From: Pseudoxanthomonas suwonensis | GTDB taxonomy: Bacteria > Pseudomonadota > Gammaproteobacteria > Xanthomonadales > Xanthomonadaceae | Length of the DNA stretch: 35,358 bases | Direction of reading: 5' to 3' | Assembly (NCBI GenBank): GCA_030535605.1 | Contig: JAUNRQ010000023.1 | Coordinates: forward strand, 1-35,358 | Shown here: positions 1 to 8,622 of the stretch, one piece after another | Layout: the number at the start of each line of letters is the position of its first letter | Numbering within the stretch: position 1 is the stretch's first letter | Translations under genes and position numbers: made by a program | Notes under the pieces: generated by a model | Told to the model about the DNA's origin: nothing | The model's input: only the letters and a program-made list of their open reading frames with translations | The model's database searches: none

Positions 1-1
1 T

Positions 2-49
2 GACTACTTCTTCCTCAAGATCCGGGCAGCGTTCCCCGGACTTGGGTGA
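2..49 (+). CDS. Possible 3' end of a gene cut by the window edge
   Basis: Reading from base 2 gives 15 codons (DYFFLKIRAAFPGLG) and then a TGA at 47-49. The composition looks like a real protein C-terminus, and the codons are GC-rich in the third position like the neighbouring genes. No family can be named from 15 residues, and chance cannot be excluded. Between this stop and the next gene (bases 50-305) I see no other gene. That stretch holds a run of eight T residues at about 53-60 and presumably the promoter of the next gene. Confidence 0.3.
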   Translation, partial: DYFFLKIRAAFPGLG

Positions 50-305
50 AGAACCTTTTTTTTGTGAACCATGTGAACTGTTGGCGTTCCGCGATCACCT
101 GGTCTGGCCCACGATGTCACGTTTGTGGCGCGCTCGCCGTGGATGACGCAGGGGCTGATCGGAAGAGCCGCGCCCCTTGTCGCCTCGCAAGCCACTCGCC
201 GCCCGGCGCTGGTCCGACGCAGCGCGCCGTTGCGCCAGATGTGCCGATCAGCGAAGCGGACCGGTATGCTCAACGCCTTCGAGGCGGCCCGGGCGGAAAC
301 CCATC

Positions 306-1097
306 GTGATCAATCCCCATCGCTGGCGGCTGGATGGACAACGCGCACTGGTGACCGGCGCCAGTGCCGGCATCGGCAAGGCCGTCGCCGCGGAACTGCT
401 GGGCCTGGGTGCGCAGCTGCTGATGGTCGCGCGCGACGAACGCGGTCTGGAACTGGCGCGCGAGGAATTGCTGGAAGATGCGCCGCACGCGCTGATCGAA
501 ACCTTCGCCGCCGACATCGCCGACCCCGGCCAGCGTGCGGAACTGCTGGACTGGGTCGAGGACATCGCCTCGCTGCAGGACGACGGCCTCGACATCCTGG
601 TCAACAATGCCGGCAGCAACCTCAGCCGCGCCGCCACCGATTACGGGGAGGACGAGTGGCGCGCGATCTTCGAGCTCAACCTGTTCAGTGCCTTCGAACT
701 GTCGCGGCAGTTGTGGCCACTGCTGACTCGCCATGCCAGTTCGGCGATCGTCAACGTCGGCAGCGTGTCCGGACTGACCCATGTGCGCACCGGCGCGCCG
801 TACGGCATGAGCAAGGCGGCCATGCACCAGATGACGAAGAACCTGGCGGTGGAATGGGCCGAGGACGGCGTGCGGGTGAACGCGGTCGCGCCGTGGTACA
901 TCCGCACGCGCCGGACCTCGCCGAAACTGGCCGATCCGGATTATCTGGACGAGGTCCTGCTGCGCACGCCGATGGGGCGCATCGGCGAGCCCGAGGAAGT
1001 GGCCGCCGCCGTGGCCTTCCTGTGCCTGCCGGCCGCCAGCTACATCACCGGTGAGTGCATCGCCGTGGATGGCGGCTTCCTGCGTTACGGGTTCTGA
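306..1097 (+). CDS. SDR family oxidoreductase (tropinone reductase-like)
   Basis: This is a short-chain dehydrogenase/reductase of 263 residues, predicted to be cytosolic and NAD(P)(H)-dependent. The Rossmann glycine motif [10 protein letters not shown] lies near residue 20, NNAGSN near residue 100, a catalytic Ser in the VGSVSG strand, and the Tyr-Lys pair in YGMSK. The C-terminus has the usual [12 protein letters not shown] strand of classical SDRs. I chose the GTG at 306 because it gives the normal family length with the fold starting at once. The frame stays open upstream to 177, but that extension is Arg-rich and looks non-coding. It converges on the minus-strand gene ending at 1191. The substrate is not visible, and the tropinone-reductase label only reflects general resemblance. 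Confidence 0.85.
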   Translation: MINPHRWRLDGQRALVTGASAGIGKAVAAELLGLGAQLLMVARDERGLELAREELLEDAPHALIETFAADIADPGQRAELLDWVEDIASLQDDGLDILVNNAGSNLSRAATDYGEDEWRAIFELNLFSAFELSRQLWPLLTRHASSAIVNVGSVSGLTHVRTGAPYGMSKAAMHQMTKNLAVEWAEDGVRVNAVAPWYIRTRRTSPKLADPDYLDEVLLRTPMGRIGEPEEVAAAVAFLCLPAASYITGECIAVDGGFLRYGF

Positions 1098-1190
1098 TCA
1101 ACCACCCGGGTCGCGTTGCCCGGATGCAGGTCCGCAACGGGGCGCGCTTGAATGCACCCGACACGCCAACCCCGGCCCGATTCGCCGCGC

Positions 1191-1865
1191 TCAGCGCGCG
1201 CAGGTACTCTCGCGCAGGATCCGGCGGATGCGCTCCAGTTCCGTGCGGCGCTGCTCGGCCAGCTCGGCCGGGGCGAAGCGCCAGCCGGCCTCGGCCTCGC
1301 GCGCGCGTCGCGCCCAGGCCTCGCACACGGCGTCATCGCCGATGCGCTGGCACTGGTCGGTGACCATCCGGCAGGCCTCGCCCGCACCCAGATTGGACAA
1401 CCCGCCGATGCCGACCGTATCCATCCGCACGCACCGCGGTGCGGGCTCGCCACTGTCGCTGAGATAGCGGTCGTTGTCCCAGGTGTGGCATTCGAACAGC
1501 GGTGGCGGCGGCAACAGCGCCTCCGCGTCGATGGTCGCTTCCCCGGCGTCAGCCGCCGTTGCGGTCGCGTGCTCGTCGGTGGACGCGTCCGCTTCCGGAA
1601 GTGTGCTGTCGACCTGCGTTGGCTGGGGCGAGGGCACCACCACCGGCGGCTGGAACGCCGGCATGGCCTGTACCGCCTCGACCGTGCGTCGTTCCTGGCG
1701 CGAGCCCTTGGGGCAGGGCGTGCCGTTCTGGATGGTGACCTGATCGAAGGCGTCGATGCAGCGGTAGATCACGATCTGCTCCGCGCCCGCGCCCGCAGGC
1801 CACGCCAGCAACGCGCCCAGCAGCAGGCAGGCCACGATGGCGCGAAGCGGATGCCACCCTGCCAT
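1191..1865 (-). CDS. Secreted DUF4124-like protein, downstream copy
   Basis: The 224-residue product begins with a clear signal peptide (residues 1-28, hydrophobic ACLLLGALLAWPAGAGA, probable cleavage after AGA). An IVIYRCIDAFDQVTIQNGTPC segment follows, the Cys-containing pattern of DUF4124 proteins. After a low-complexity Thr/Ala/Glu linker comes a Cys-rich C-terminal half with at least six cysteines (ECHTW, RCVRM, EACRM, QCQRI, VCEAW, STCAR), consistent with disulfides in the periplasm. The ATG at 1865 lies 1 bp after the stop of the upstream gene, so the two are an operon. Both share the layout signal peptide, YRC domain, linker, Cys-rich tail and look like old tandem duplicates. The biochemical role is unknown. 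Confidence 0.75.
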   Translation of the reverse strand: MAGWHPLRAIVACLLLGALLAWPAGAGAEQIVIYRCIDAFDQVTIQNGTPCPKGSRQERRTVEAVQAMPAFQPPVVVPSPQPTQVDSTLPEADASTDEHATATAADAGEATIDAEALLPPPPLFECHTWDNDRYLSDSGEPAPRCVRMDTVGIGGLSNLGAGEACRMVTDQCQRIGDDAVCEAWARRAREAEAGWRFAPAELAEQRRTELERIRRILRESTCAR

Positions 1866-1866
1866 C

Positions 1867-2580
1867 TCAGAGGCCCCCGCAGTCGTTGGCCAGGCGGGCG
1901 TCGATGCTGCGCTCCAGCAGGGTGATCCGGTCGCGTTCGCTCGGTTGCGCGTTGAAGAACCGGGTCCGCAATGCACGCCGCTCGTCGCGCAGGCGCGCGC
2001 AGGCCTCGGCCGGCGGCAGGGCATGGCACTGGTCGCGCACCCAGGTGCCGGCACCGTAACCGGCGGGCGTGGGATGGACCTGATGCTCGACGTGACCGCT
2101 GTGCAATTCGCCACCGACGCGGCCGTCGCGCACCACGATGCGGGCATGACCGGGGACCACCACATGCCGCTGTTGCAGCACCGGATAGCCCAGCGTCCAC
2201 AGCGGCACCCAGCGCGGACTGCCCTCGGGACCGTCGCTGCTGTAGCGGGTGCCGTCGGGGCGGATGCATTCGTACATCGGCCGCGGCGCGTTGACCACGA
2301 GCACCTGCGGACGGGCCGTCATGGAGCCTGACGACGCAGCCGACGTCGACGCCGTCCGGGCCGGGGCCGAGGCGCTTGCCCGGGCCGGTGCGTCCTTGGG
2401 CCGGACCATCTGCCGCACGTCCTGGCGATGCCCGGCAGGGCAGGGCGAATCGCGCAGCATCACCCGCCCGGCGTCATCGACGCAGCGGTAGATGGTGACG
2501 TCGCCATCGGCAGCGGTGGCGGTGACTGGCAGCATCGATCCGCACAGCAGCACGATGGCAAAGGCCTGAGGCACGCGCAT
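1867..2580 (-). CDS. Secreted DUF4124-like protein, upstream copy
   Basis: The product has 237 residues with a signal peptide at residues 1-24 (FAIVLLCGSMLPVTATA). A DUF4124-type motif follows (TIYRCVDDAGRVMLRDSPCP), then an Ala/Ser/Arg-rich linker and a C-terminal domain with conserved-looking Tyr, Trp and Cys residues (YECIRPDGTRY, QCHALPPAEACARLRDER). The start at 2580 was chosen because it places the signal peptide at the N-terminus; the frame is open further upstream. It is the first gene of the pair with the copy ending at 1191. DUF4124 proteins are envelope proteins of unknown function in proteobacteria, and nothing here allows a more specific call. Confidence 0.75.
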   Translation of the reverse strand: MRVPQAFAIVLLCGSMLPVTATAADGDVTIYRCVDDAGRVMLRDSPCPAGHRQDVRQMVRPKDAPARASASAPARTASTSAASSGSMTARPQVLVVNAPRPMYECIRPDGTRYSSDGPEGSPRWVPLWTLGYPVLQQRHVVVPGHARIVVRDGRVGGELHSGHVEHQVHPTPAGYGAGTWVRDQCHALPPAEACARLRDERRALRTRFFNAQPSERDRITLLERSIDARLANDCGGL

Positions 2581-2671
2581 GCGGCTATCTTGCCGCCTCG
2601 CGACCGCCATGCAAAATCCGGGCAGTGAGCCATTGCGCGTGGATTCATGGCAATGTACCCGGGAGCCGGGC

Positions 2672-3250
2672 TCAGCGGCGCAGCGCGGCGCCGCTGCGGG
2701 CATCACGGATGGGCGTGGGCTGCGCGAGGCCGCCGGTTGCCCCGTCCACCACACCATCGATGCCGGCGAGGATGGCCGGATCCAGTCCTTCGCGATCACG
2801 CGCCGGGGCCTCGCCACCGCGATTGGCGCTGGTCGATACCAGTGCACCGCCGAACGCCTCGCACAAGGCCACGCAGGTCGGGTGGGCGCTGACGCGGACC
2901 GCGATGCCCGCATGTGCACCGGTGATCCAGCGTGGTGCGGTCGCCATCGCCGGCAGCACCCAGGTGTGTGGCCCCGGCCAGTCGGCCAGCACCCGGTGGA
3001 TCTGGTCCGCCTCCAGCGGAGCCCAGTCCACCAGCGGCTGAAGCTGCTGGCGGCTTGCGGCGATCACGATCAGCCCCTTGCCGACGCTGCGCTGCTTCAA
3101 GGCCAGCAGGCGCGTGACCGACTCGGCGTTGAACGGATCGCAGCCCAGTCCCCAGACGGCCTCGGTCGGCCATGCCAGCACCGCGCCGGCCTGCAGTTGC
3201 CGCGCCGCTTGGGCGATGTCCAGGGTGGCCGGGCAGGCCGACGGGTTCAC
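2672..3250 (-). CDS. tsaC: Threonylcarbamoyl-AMP synthase (TsaC/YrdC family)
   Basis: TsaC makes threonylcarbamoyl-AMP from threonine, bicarbonate and ATP, the first step of t6A37 modification of ANN-reading tRNAs, in the cytosol. The 192-residue product shows the YrdC signatures: [12 protein letters not shown] near residue 28, the nucleotide-binding [11 protein letters not shown] near residue 52, and STSANRGGE near residue 138. It is a single-domain TsaC, not the longer Sua5. The start is a GTG at 3250 that overlaps the pdxJ stop (GTGA), so it is translationally coupled behind pdxJ. Length and motifs agree with the family. Confidence 0.9.
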   Translation of the reverse strand: MNPSACPATLDIAQAARQLQAGAVLAWPTEAVWGLGCDPFNAESVTRLLALKQRSVGKGLIVIAASRQQLQPLVDWAPLEADQIHRVLADWPGPHTWVLPAMATAPRWITGAHAGIAVRVSAHPTCVALCEAFGGALVSTSANRGGEAPARDREGLDPAILAGIDGVVDGATGGLAQPTPIRDARSGAALRR

Positions 3251-3999
3251 GCGCGTGCGCCGAGCAGCGCCAGATACGCGCGGACCGTGGCGTCAAGGCC
3301 GGCATGCAGCGCTTCGTCGACCAGTGCATGGCCGATGGAGACTTCCGCCAGTTCCGGCACCGCTGACAACAACGCGCCAAGGTTGTCCTGGCTCAGGTCG
3401 TGTCCGGCGTTGACGCCGAGGCCGGCGCGGCGGGCGGCGCTCGCGGTGTCCGTGCAGGCCGCCAGCGCGGCATCGGCATCGCCCGCCGCATGGGCTTCGG
3501 CGAACGGTCCGGTGTAGATCTCGATGCGATCGGCACCGGTCGCGGCCGCCGCTGCCATGTCCGCGCCGACGTCGCTGAACAGGCTGACCCGGCAGCCGAT
3601 GGCTTTCAGCGCGGCCACATGCGGACGCAGCGTGTCGCCGTCGCGGTGGAAATCGAAACCGTGATCGGAGGTCAGCTGGCCGTCGTCATCGGGCACCAGC
3701 GTCGCCTGGTCCGGCATGGCCTGCGCGCACAGCGCATGGAAGCCCGGATAGCCGGGGCGCGGCGCGGCGAAGGGATTGCCCTCGATGTTGAACTCCACCC
3801 CGCGCTCGCGGCACAGGGCCGCCAAGGCCAGCACGTCGTCGGCACGGATGTGCCTGGCATCCGGGCGCGGATGCACGGTGATGCCATGGGCCCCGGCGTC
3901 CAGGCAGGTGCGCGCGGCGCGGACCACGTCCGGTGCGTTGCCGCCGCGCGAGTTGCGCAGCACGGCGATCTTGTTGACGTTGACGCTGAGCAGGGTCAC
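3247..3999 (-). CDS. pdxJ: Pyridoxine 5'-phosphate synthase PdxJ
   Basis: PdxJ condenses 1-deoxyxylulose 5-phosphate with 3-amino-1-hydroxyacetone phosphate to give pyridoxine 5'-phosphate, the last ring-forming step of the DXP-dependent vitamin B6 pathway. The 250-residue TIM barrel starts with [16 protein letters not shown], carries [13 protein letters not shown] (phosphate and substrate site) and VEFNIEGNP with its active-site Glu, and ends with [15 protein letters not shown], all PdxJ hallmarks. The start was placed at the GTG at 3999, directly before LLSVNVNK. The frame is open upstream to 4116, but that would overlap the next gene and adds nothing family-like. It shares an operon with tsaC (4-base overlap) and the small gene at 4016-4279. 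Confidence 0.92.
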   Translation of the reverse strand: MTLLSVNVNKIAVLRNSRGGNAPDVVRAARTCLDAGAHGITVHPRPDARHIRADDVLALAALCRERGVEFNIEGNPFAAPRPGYPGFHALCAQAMPDQATLVPDDDGQLTSDHGFDFHRDGDTLRPHVAALKAIGCRVSLFSDVGADMAAAAATGADRIEIYTGPFAEAHAAGDADAALAACTDTASAARRAGLGVNAGHDLSQDNLGALLSAVPELAEVSIGHALVDEALHAGLDATVRAYLALLGARA

Positions 4000-4015
4000 G
4001 GGGCGTCGGAGCGTC

Positions 4016-4279
4016 TCAGGCGAGCGGGGCGTCGGGCCCGCCGCTGGCGGCTTCGTGGCGCGCGCGTGCCTGGTCACGCAGGCGTTGCAGTTCGGCCGGG
4101 TCCAGCATGCTGCCAACGTCGCGGCTGCGACTGTCGACCCGGCGCGCGAGCAGCTGCAGGAAGCCGACGCCGATGAGCACGGCGGCCAGCGCCAGGCTCA
4201 GCACCAGCAGCCCGACGGATGTGGTTCGGAAGGCGACGGCGAGCGCACCCAGCCCCAGTGTCAGCAGGATCCACGGCAT
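4016..4279 (-). CDS. Small inner-membrane protein of unknown function
   Basis: The 87-residue product begins with a long hydrophobic stretch (about residues 3-45, enough for two transmembrane helices: [14 protein letters not shown] and [23 protein letters not shown]). A basic and acidic cytoplasmic-looking tail follows ([14 protein letters not shown]...[12 protein letters not shown]). The ATG at 4279 has a good ribosome binding site, GGGGAACAG, just upstream; a GTG at 4297 in the same frame is the alternative. It ends 16 bases before the pdxJ start and is probably the first gene of the pdxJ-tsaC run. I recognise no family. Confidence 0.65.
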   Translation of the reverse strand: MPWILLTLGLGALAVAFRTTSVGLLVLSLALAAVLIGVGFLQLLARRVDSRSRDVGSMLDPAELQRLRDQARARHEAASGGPDAPLA

Positions 4280-4341
4280 GTTCTGTTCCCCGGCCACGGT
4301 GAGGCCGCCAGTCTAGCAAGACGCCGCCGATGCGGTCCCGC

Positions 4342-5787
4342 TCACAGGATCGGCGACAGCAGCCGCGCCACCGCTTCGGGCAGGCGTTCGCGCAGCGGCC
4401 GCTGTTGCTGCCGCTGCAGGGCCGGTGCCGAAGCCAGTTCGCCTTCGATGTGGCGGGCCAGGTCCGCGGCGATGCCCTGGTCGAGGAATTGCACCGACAC
4501 CTCGAAGTTCAGGCGGAAGCTGCGGTGGTCGAAATTGGCGCTGCCGATGATCGCCAGGCCGTCGTCCACCAGCAGCGCCTTGGTGTGCAACATCCGTGGC
4601 CCGTACTCGTGGATCTTAACCCCGGCCTCCAGCAGGTCGCCGTAGTAGGAGCGCGCCGCATAGGTCACCAGCTTGCTGTCGCTCATCTTCGGCACCAGCA
4701 GGCGCACGTCCAGCCCGGCGAACGCGGCCGAGGTCAGCGCCATCTTGGCCGCTTCGCCGGGCACGAAGTAGGGCGTGACCAGCCACACCCGGCGGGTCGC
4801 GGCGTGGATCGCGCCGACGTGCACGCGGTGGATCGCTTCCCACGGCGAATCCGGCCCGGAAACCACGGTCTGCGCGCTGATCCGGCCGCATTCGGCCGCC
4901 GGCGTCTGTGCGGCGATCTCCTCCAAGCTGCCGCGTTCCTCGGTGGCGTAGACCCAGTCCTCGGCGAACACCAGTTGCAGCTGCCGCACCACCGGCCCGG
5001 TCATGCGCAGGTGCAGGTCGCGGTAGGCCATCGGGTTGACCGATTCATCCTGGTCGTCGGTGATGTTCATGCCGCCGGTGTAGGCAATGCGGCCGTCGAT
5101 CACCACGATCTTGCGGTGGGTACGCAGGTTCAACCATGGCCGCATCCACACCTGGCCGAAGCGCATCGGGTGGAACCAGGCCAGTTCGCCGCCGGCATCG
5201 ACGAACTCGGCGAACCAGCGCCGCGGTGCCTTGGCCGAACCGATCGCGTCCAGCAGCAACCGGACCTTGACCCCGCGACGCACGCAGTCGATCAGCGCAT
5301 CCCGCACCGCTTCGCCGCTCTGGTCCGGGGTGTAGATGTAGTACTCCATGTGCACGTGCTTGCGGGCGTTGGCCAGATCGGCCAGCAGCGCCTTGTACTT
5401 GGCCGCGCCATCGACCAGGAAGCGCACTTCGGCCGCGGAGCTCGGTGCGAAGCCGCCGACCGCCTTGCCCAGTCGGCCCAGTTCGCGCAGCTGCGGGGCG
5501 TTGGGGGGCGGCAGCGCGGTATCGGCCAGATTGATGCGCGCGCGCCCGCGGCGCAGGGTCTGGCGCTGGATCCGCTGCGGCCCGAGCACGTGGTAGATCA
5601 GGAAGCCGACGTAGGGCAACGCCGCCAGCGACACCAGCCAGCTCAGGGTGGCGACCGGCTCGCGCTTCTGCAGAACGATCCACAGCCCCAGCACCAACAG
5701 GTACGCCAGCCAGAACAGCACCAGGTACAGGCCGACGTGGGGGATCGACCAGAATGCGTCCCAAGCGTCGGAGAACAGGTCCAGCAT
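4342..5787 (-). CDS. cls: Cardiolipin synthase (phospholipase D superfamily)
   Basis: The enzyme transfers a phosphatidyl group between phosphatidylglycerol molecules to make cardiolipin in the inner membrane. The 481-residue product has two N-terminal transmembrane helices (GLYLVLFWLAYLLVLGLWIVL, then TLSWLVSLAALPYVGFLIYHV), the PLDc_N region. Two HKD motifs follow: HRKIVVIDG about residue 235 with downstream GGMNITD, and HTKALLVDDG about residue 410 with downstream GSANFDHRSF. Length and layout fit bacterial ClsA-type enzymes. The ATG at 5787 begins immediately before the first helix. The frame is open upstream to 6015, but that would overlap the divergent gene at 5942 and has non-coding composition. 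Confidence 0.92.
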   Translation of the reverse strand: MLDLFSDAWDAFWSIPHVGLYLVLFWLAYLLVLGLWIVLQKREPVATLSWLVSLAALPYVGFLIYHVLGPQRIQRQTLRRGRARINLADTALPPPNAPQLRELGRLGKAVGGFAPSSAAEVRFLVDGAAKYKALLADLANARKHVHMEYYIYTPDQSGEAVRDALIDCVRRGVKVRLLLDAIGSAKAPRRWFAEFVDAGGELAWFHPMRFGQVWMRPWLNLRTHRKIVVIDGRIAYTGGMNITDDQDESVNPMAYRDLHLRMTGPVVRQLQLVFAEDWVYATEERGSLEEIAAQTPAAECGRISAQTVVSGPDSPWEAIHRVHVGAIHAATRRVWLVTPYFVPGEAAKMALTSAAFAGLDVRLLVPKMSDSKLVTYAARSYYGDLLEAGVKIHEYGPRMLHTKALLVDDGLAIIGSANFDHRSFRLNFEVSVQFLDQGIAADLARHIEGELASAPALQRQQQRPLRERLPEAVARLLSPIL

Positions 5788-5941
5788 CGGATGACCGCCT
5801 GCATTCAGCAATGACGTGCCAGCCTGCCATATCCGCTGCCAATGCGCCGACAACGCCGCCGTCGCAGGCGCTGCGATCGTCGGCCACGATCCTGTCCGCC
5901 ACCATGAAAGCACCCACGTTCCCATCGTCCGGCCCGCGCCC

Positions 5942-7060
5942 GTGAGCCACGCCAACCGCCCGCCCGATGGCACCCTGCCGCCGGCGATCCGTGGCCGTGG
6001 CGCATCCACGCGCATTGCCGGCCGCTACCAGCACAGCCAGGTGCAGGCCGATGACGATGGCTGGGGATCGCTGCATGCGCGCGATGACACCGACCCGGAC
6101 GGCCCGCCGCCGACCACCGTCACCGACGAGCAGGCGCGCAGCATCATCAGCCGCAACAACTCGCCGGATGTCGGCTTCTCGCAATCGGTCAATCCCTACC
6201 GCGGTTGCGAGCACGGCTGCGTGTACTGTTTCGCGCGGCCCAGCCATGCCTACCTCGACCTGTCTCCCGGGCTGGATTTCGAGACCCGCCTGTTCGCCAA
6301 GCGCAACGCGGCCGAACTGCTGCGCAAGGAACTGGCCAAGCCCGGGCATGTCCCGCATCCGATCGCGCTGGGCATCAACACCGACGGCTGGCAGCCGGTG
6401 GAACGGCGCCTGCGGATCAGCCGCGAATGCCTCGAGGTGCTGGCCGAAACCCGGCACCCGGTGAGCATCGTCACCAAGTCGGCGCTGGTGCTGCGCGATC
6501 TGGACCTGCTGGCACCGATGGCCGCCGACGGGCTGGTCAACGTGATGGTCTCGGTGACCACCCTGGATAACCGCCTCTCGGCGAAGCTCGAACCGCGCGC
6601 GGCCGCACCGCACACCCGGCTCAAGACCATCGCCGCGCTGCACGAGGCCGGGGTGCCGGTCGGGGTGCTGGTGGCACCGGTGATTCCGGCCATCACCGAC
6701 ATGCAGCTGGAAGCGATCCTGGAAGCCAGCCGCGACGCCGGTGCCCAAGCTGCCGGCTACGTGTTGCTGCGGCTGCCGCACGAGCTCACCGGCATCTGGC
6801 GGCAGTGGCTGCAACAGCATTACCCGGACCGCGCCGGCAAGGTGATGAACATCCTCTCGCAGATGCGTGGCGGCAAGGATTACGACAGCCGCTTCGGCAC
6901 GCGCATGCGCGGCGAAGGCGTGTTCGCGCAACTGCTGGCGACGCGCTTTGCGCGCGCCAGCCGGGCACTGGGTTTCGGCCGCCTGCCGCAACCCGACCGC
7001 TCGCGCTTCGTGCCACCGTCGAAGCCGTCGGTGCCTTCCCCTCAGGGCGAGTTGTTCTGA
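5942..7060 (+). CDS. PA0069-family radical SAM protein
   Basis: The 372-residue product carries the radical SAM cluster motif CEHGCVYCF near residue 85, which ligates a 4Fe-4S cluster for S-adenosylmethionine cleavage. It is preceded by the family-typical NNSPDVGFSQSVNPYRGCEHGC block. NTDGWQPVERRLRISRECLEVL and VSIVTKSALVLRD continue the SplB-like half-barrel. The overall pattern matches the PA0069 family, whose substrate has not been established as far as I know. I chose the GTG at 5942 because it gives the usual N-terminus (PAIRGRGASTRIAGRY); the frame is open to 5816. It diverges from cls across a 154-bp gap. Confidence 0.85.
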   Translation: MSHANRPPDGTLPPAIRGRGASTRIAGRYQHSQVQADDDGWGSLHARDDTDPDGPPPTTVTDEQARSIISRNNSPDVGFSQSVNPYRGCEHGCVYCFARPSHAYLDLSPGLDFETRLFAKRNAAELLRKELAKPGHVPHPIALGINTDGWQPVERRLRISRECLEVLAETRHPVSIVTKSALVLRDLDLLAPMAADGLVNVMVSVTTLDNRLSAKLEPRAAAPHTRLKTIAALHEAGVPVGVLVAPVIPAITDMQLEAILEASRDAGAQAAGYVLLRLPHELTGIWRQWLQQHYPDRAGKVMNILSQMRGGKDYDSRFGTRMRGEGVFAQLLATRFARASRALGFGRLPQPDRSRFVPPSKPSVPSPQGELF

Positions 7061-7145
7061 GCATCCTCACGCGGGAATGACGTGGCATGCACTGCCGCGC
7101 GGCTAGACTGCCCGTGTCCGCCGGCTGTTCGCCCTCGTCGTTCCG

Positions 7146-7907
7146 ATGCCAGAACCCGCTGCCACCGACAATCCCGACCGGCAGGCGTTGCTTGAACTGC
7201 AACGCATGCAACAGGTGCTTGCCCACGGCATCGCCCATGACCTGCGAGCGCCGTTGCGGGTGATCGACGGCTTTGCCCGGCACCTGGAGCAGGGCAGCGG
7301 CGAGGCGCTGGATGCGGACGGGCGCGAGCAGTTGCAGCGCATCCGCGCCGCCGCCGGGCGCATGGGCGGGTTGATCGACCTGTTGCTGGATTACCTGCGC
7401 GCCGGCAGCGCGGAGCTGCACACGGAACCGGTCGACCTGTCGTTGCTGGCCGACTGGACCGGTGCGGAGCTGGCCGATGCCGACCCGGGACGCGTGCTGC
7501 GCATCGACGTTGATGAAGGGTTGGAGGCCTGGGGCGACGAACGTCAGTACAAGCGCCTGTTCGAACTGCTGCTCGACAACGCCACCCGCTTCACCCCGGC
7601 CGATCGGGACGTGTGCATCGAGGTCCGCGGGCAGCGCGAGGGTGATCGGCTGCAGCTGCGCGTGAGCGACCACGGCAGCGGCTTCGACCCGGCCTATGCG
7701 ACCCGCGTGTTCGAACCGTTTCAGCGGGCGCACGGCAGTGACGCCGGTGGCGGCCATGGCATGGGCCTGGCCGTGGCCAAGGCCATCGTCGAGCGCGCCG
7801 GCGGCCATATCCACGCGGCACCGGTCCCCGGAGAGGGCTGCACGATCCATGTCGAGCTGCCGGCCAGCGCGCCGGCCCCGGCTCCGGGTGCTCCGGCCTC
7901 AGGCTGA
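7146..7907 (+). CDS. Sensor histidine kinase core without an input domain
   Basis: The 253-residue product consists almost only of a HisKA dimerisation helix pair and a HATPase domain. The H-box HDLRAPLRVIDGF places the phospho-accepting His at residue 31. The N-box LLLDNATRFTP, G1 box DHGSGFD, F-box FEPFQRAHG and G2 box GHGMGLAVAKAIVERAG follow in order, so the ATPase site looks complete. There is no transmembrane segment, PAS, GAF or HAMP domain. The C-terminus is an Ala/Pro tail. No response regulator lies nearby. It may act as a cytosolic partner to another sensor. The last 9 bases overlap the 3' end of the convergent oxygenase gene. Confidence 0.82.
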   Translation: MPEPAATDNPDRQALLELQRMQQVLAHGIAHDLRAPLRVIDGFARHLEQGSGEALDADGREQLQRIRAAAGRMGGLIDLLLDYLRAGSAELHTEPVDLSLLADWTGAELADADPGRVLRIDVDEGLEAWGDERQYKRLFELLLDNATRFTPADRDVCIEVRGQREGDRLQLRVSDHGSGFDPAYATRVFEPFQRAHGSDAGGGHGMGLAVAKAIVERAGGHIHAAPVPGEGCTIHVELPASAPAPAPGAPASG

Positions 7908-8618
7908 ACCGTACAACTGCTCGGCGCGACGGAACAGCACCCAGCTGGTGGCGATGAACTTGTCGCCACCACGCGGGCGATTGCCGCGGTGGGTATGGGT
8001 GAAGCCGGCCGGTGCCAGCAGCAGGCTGCCGGTGCGCGGGGCGATGCTGCGCTGCTGGAACAGGAATTCGGTTTCGCCAGCCTCGAAGTCGTCGTTGAGG
8101 TACAGCGTCCACAGCAGGTGGCGGTGCAGGGTCTCGCAGGCGGCGTCCTTCGGGTATAGCTCGCAGTGCCAGTACGGATAGCCGCCTTGGTCGGCGTCGT
8201 ACCACTGCAGGTTGATGCTGCCCGGACGCAGGCAGGCGAACAGCAACTGGTCCAATCCGGCATCGTCCATCGCGGCGATGTCGTCGGCCTGCAAGCGCGT
8301 GGTGCCGCCCTTGCCGTCGGCCTTCTGCAGCATCAACGGCGCGATCAGCAGCTGTGGCCAGCGCCGTGCGTAGCGGCGCAGGCAGGTGAGCATCGCCAGG
8401 TTCAGCTGCTGCTGCACGTCCTGCCAGTCCGGCCGGTCCTGCAGGCTCAGGTCACGGCTGCGCTTGAGTTCCGGGTACACGCCGCCGCCGACTTCGCCTG
8501 GCTGCAGCACTGACTGCGCCGTGCGCATCCGCGCGACGATCGCCGCGCACTGCGCTGCATCCAGGGCGTTGTCATGGACTTCGATGAAGTCACCGAGGTG
8601 TTCGTCTGCGGAGGCCAT
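7899..8618 (-). CDS. 2-oxoglutarate and Fe(II)-dependent oxygenase family protein
   Basis: This 239-residue product fits the prolyl-hydroxylase-like branch of the 2OG-Fe(II) oxygenases. WHCELYP supplies a possible His and acidic iron ligand pair, and a downstream FTHTHRGNRP segment supplies the distal His. A basic residue for 2-oxoglutarate follows in GGDKFIATSWVLF. The intervening LLWTLYLNDDFEAGETEF strand pattern is typical of the double-stranded beta helix. The acidic ligand would be Glu (H-x-E) where most relatives have Asp. The ATG at 8618 is only 4 bases behind the fbp stop, so it is probably co-transcribed with fbp. The substrate is unknown. Confidence 0.75.
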   Translation of the reverse strand: MASADEHLGDFIEVHDNALDAAQCAAIVARMRTAQSVLQPGEVGGGVYPELKRSRDLSLQDRPDWQDVQQQLNLAMLTCLRRYARRWPQLLIAPLMLQKADGKGGTTRLQADDIAAMDDAGLDQLLFACLRPGSINLQWYDADQGGYPYWHCELYPKDAACETLHRHLLWTLYLNDDFEAGETEFLFQQRSIAPRTGSLLLAPAGFTHTHRGNRPRGGDKFIATSWVLFRRAEQLYGSA

Positions 8619-8622
8619 CGCC

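Noticed and set aside
1098..1190. A CCGGG/CCCGG hairpin after the SDR gene as a terminator
   Set aside because: The 5-pair stem has an 8-base loop and no T tract, which is too weak to call.
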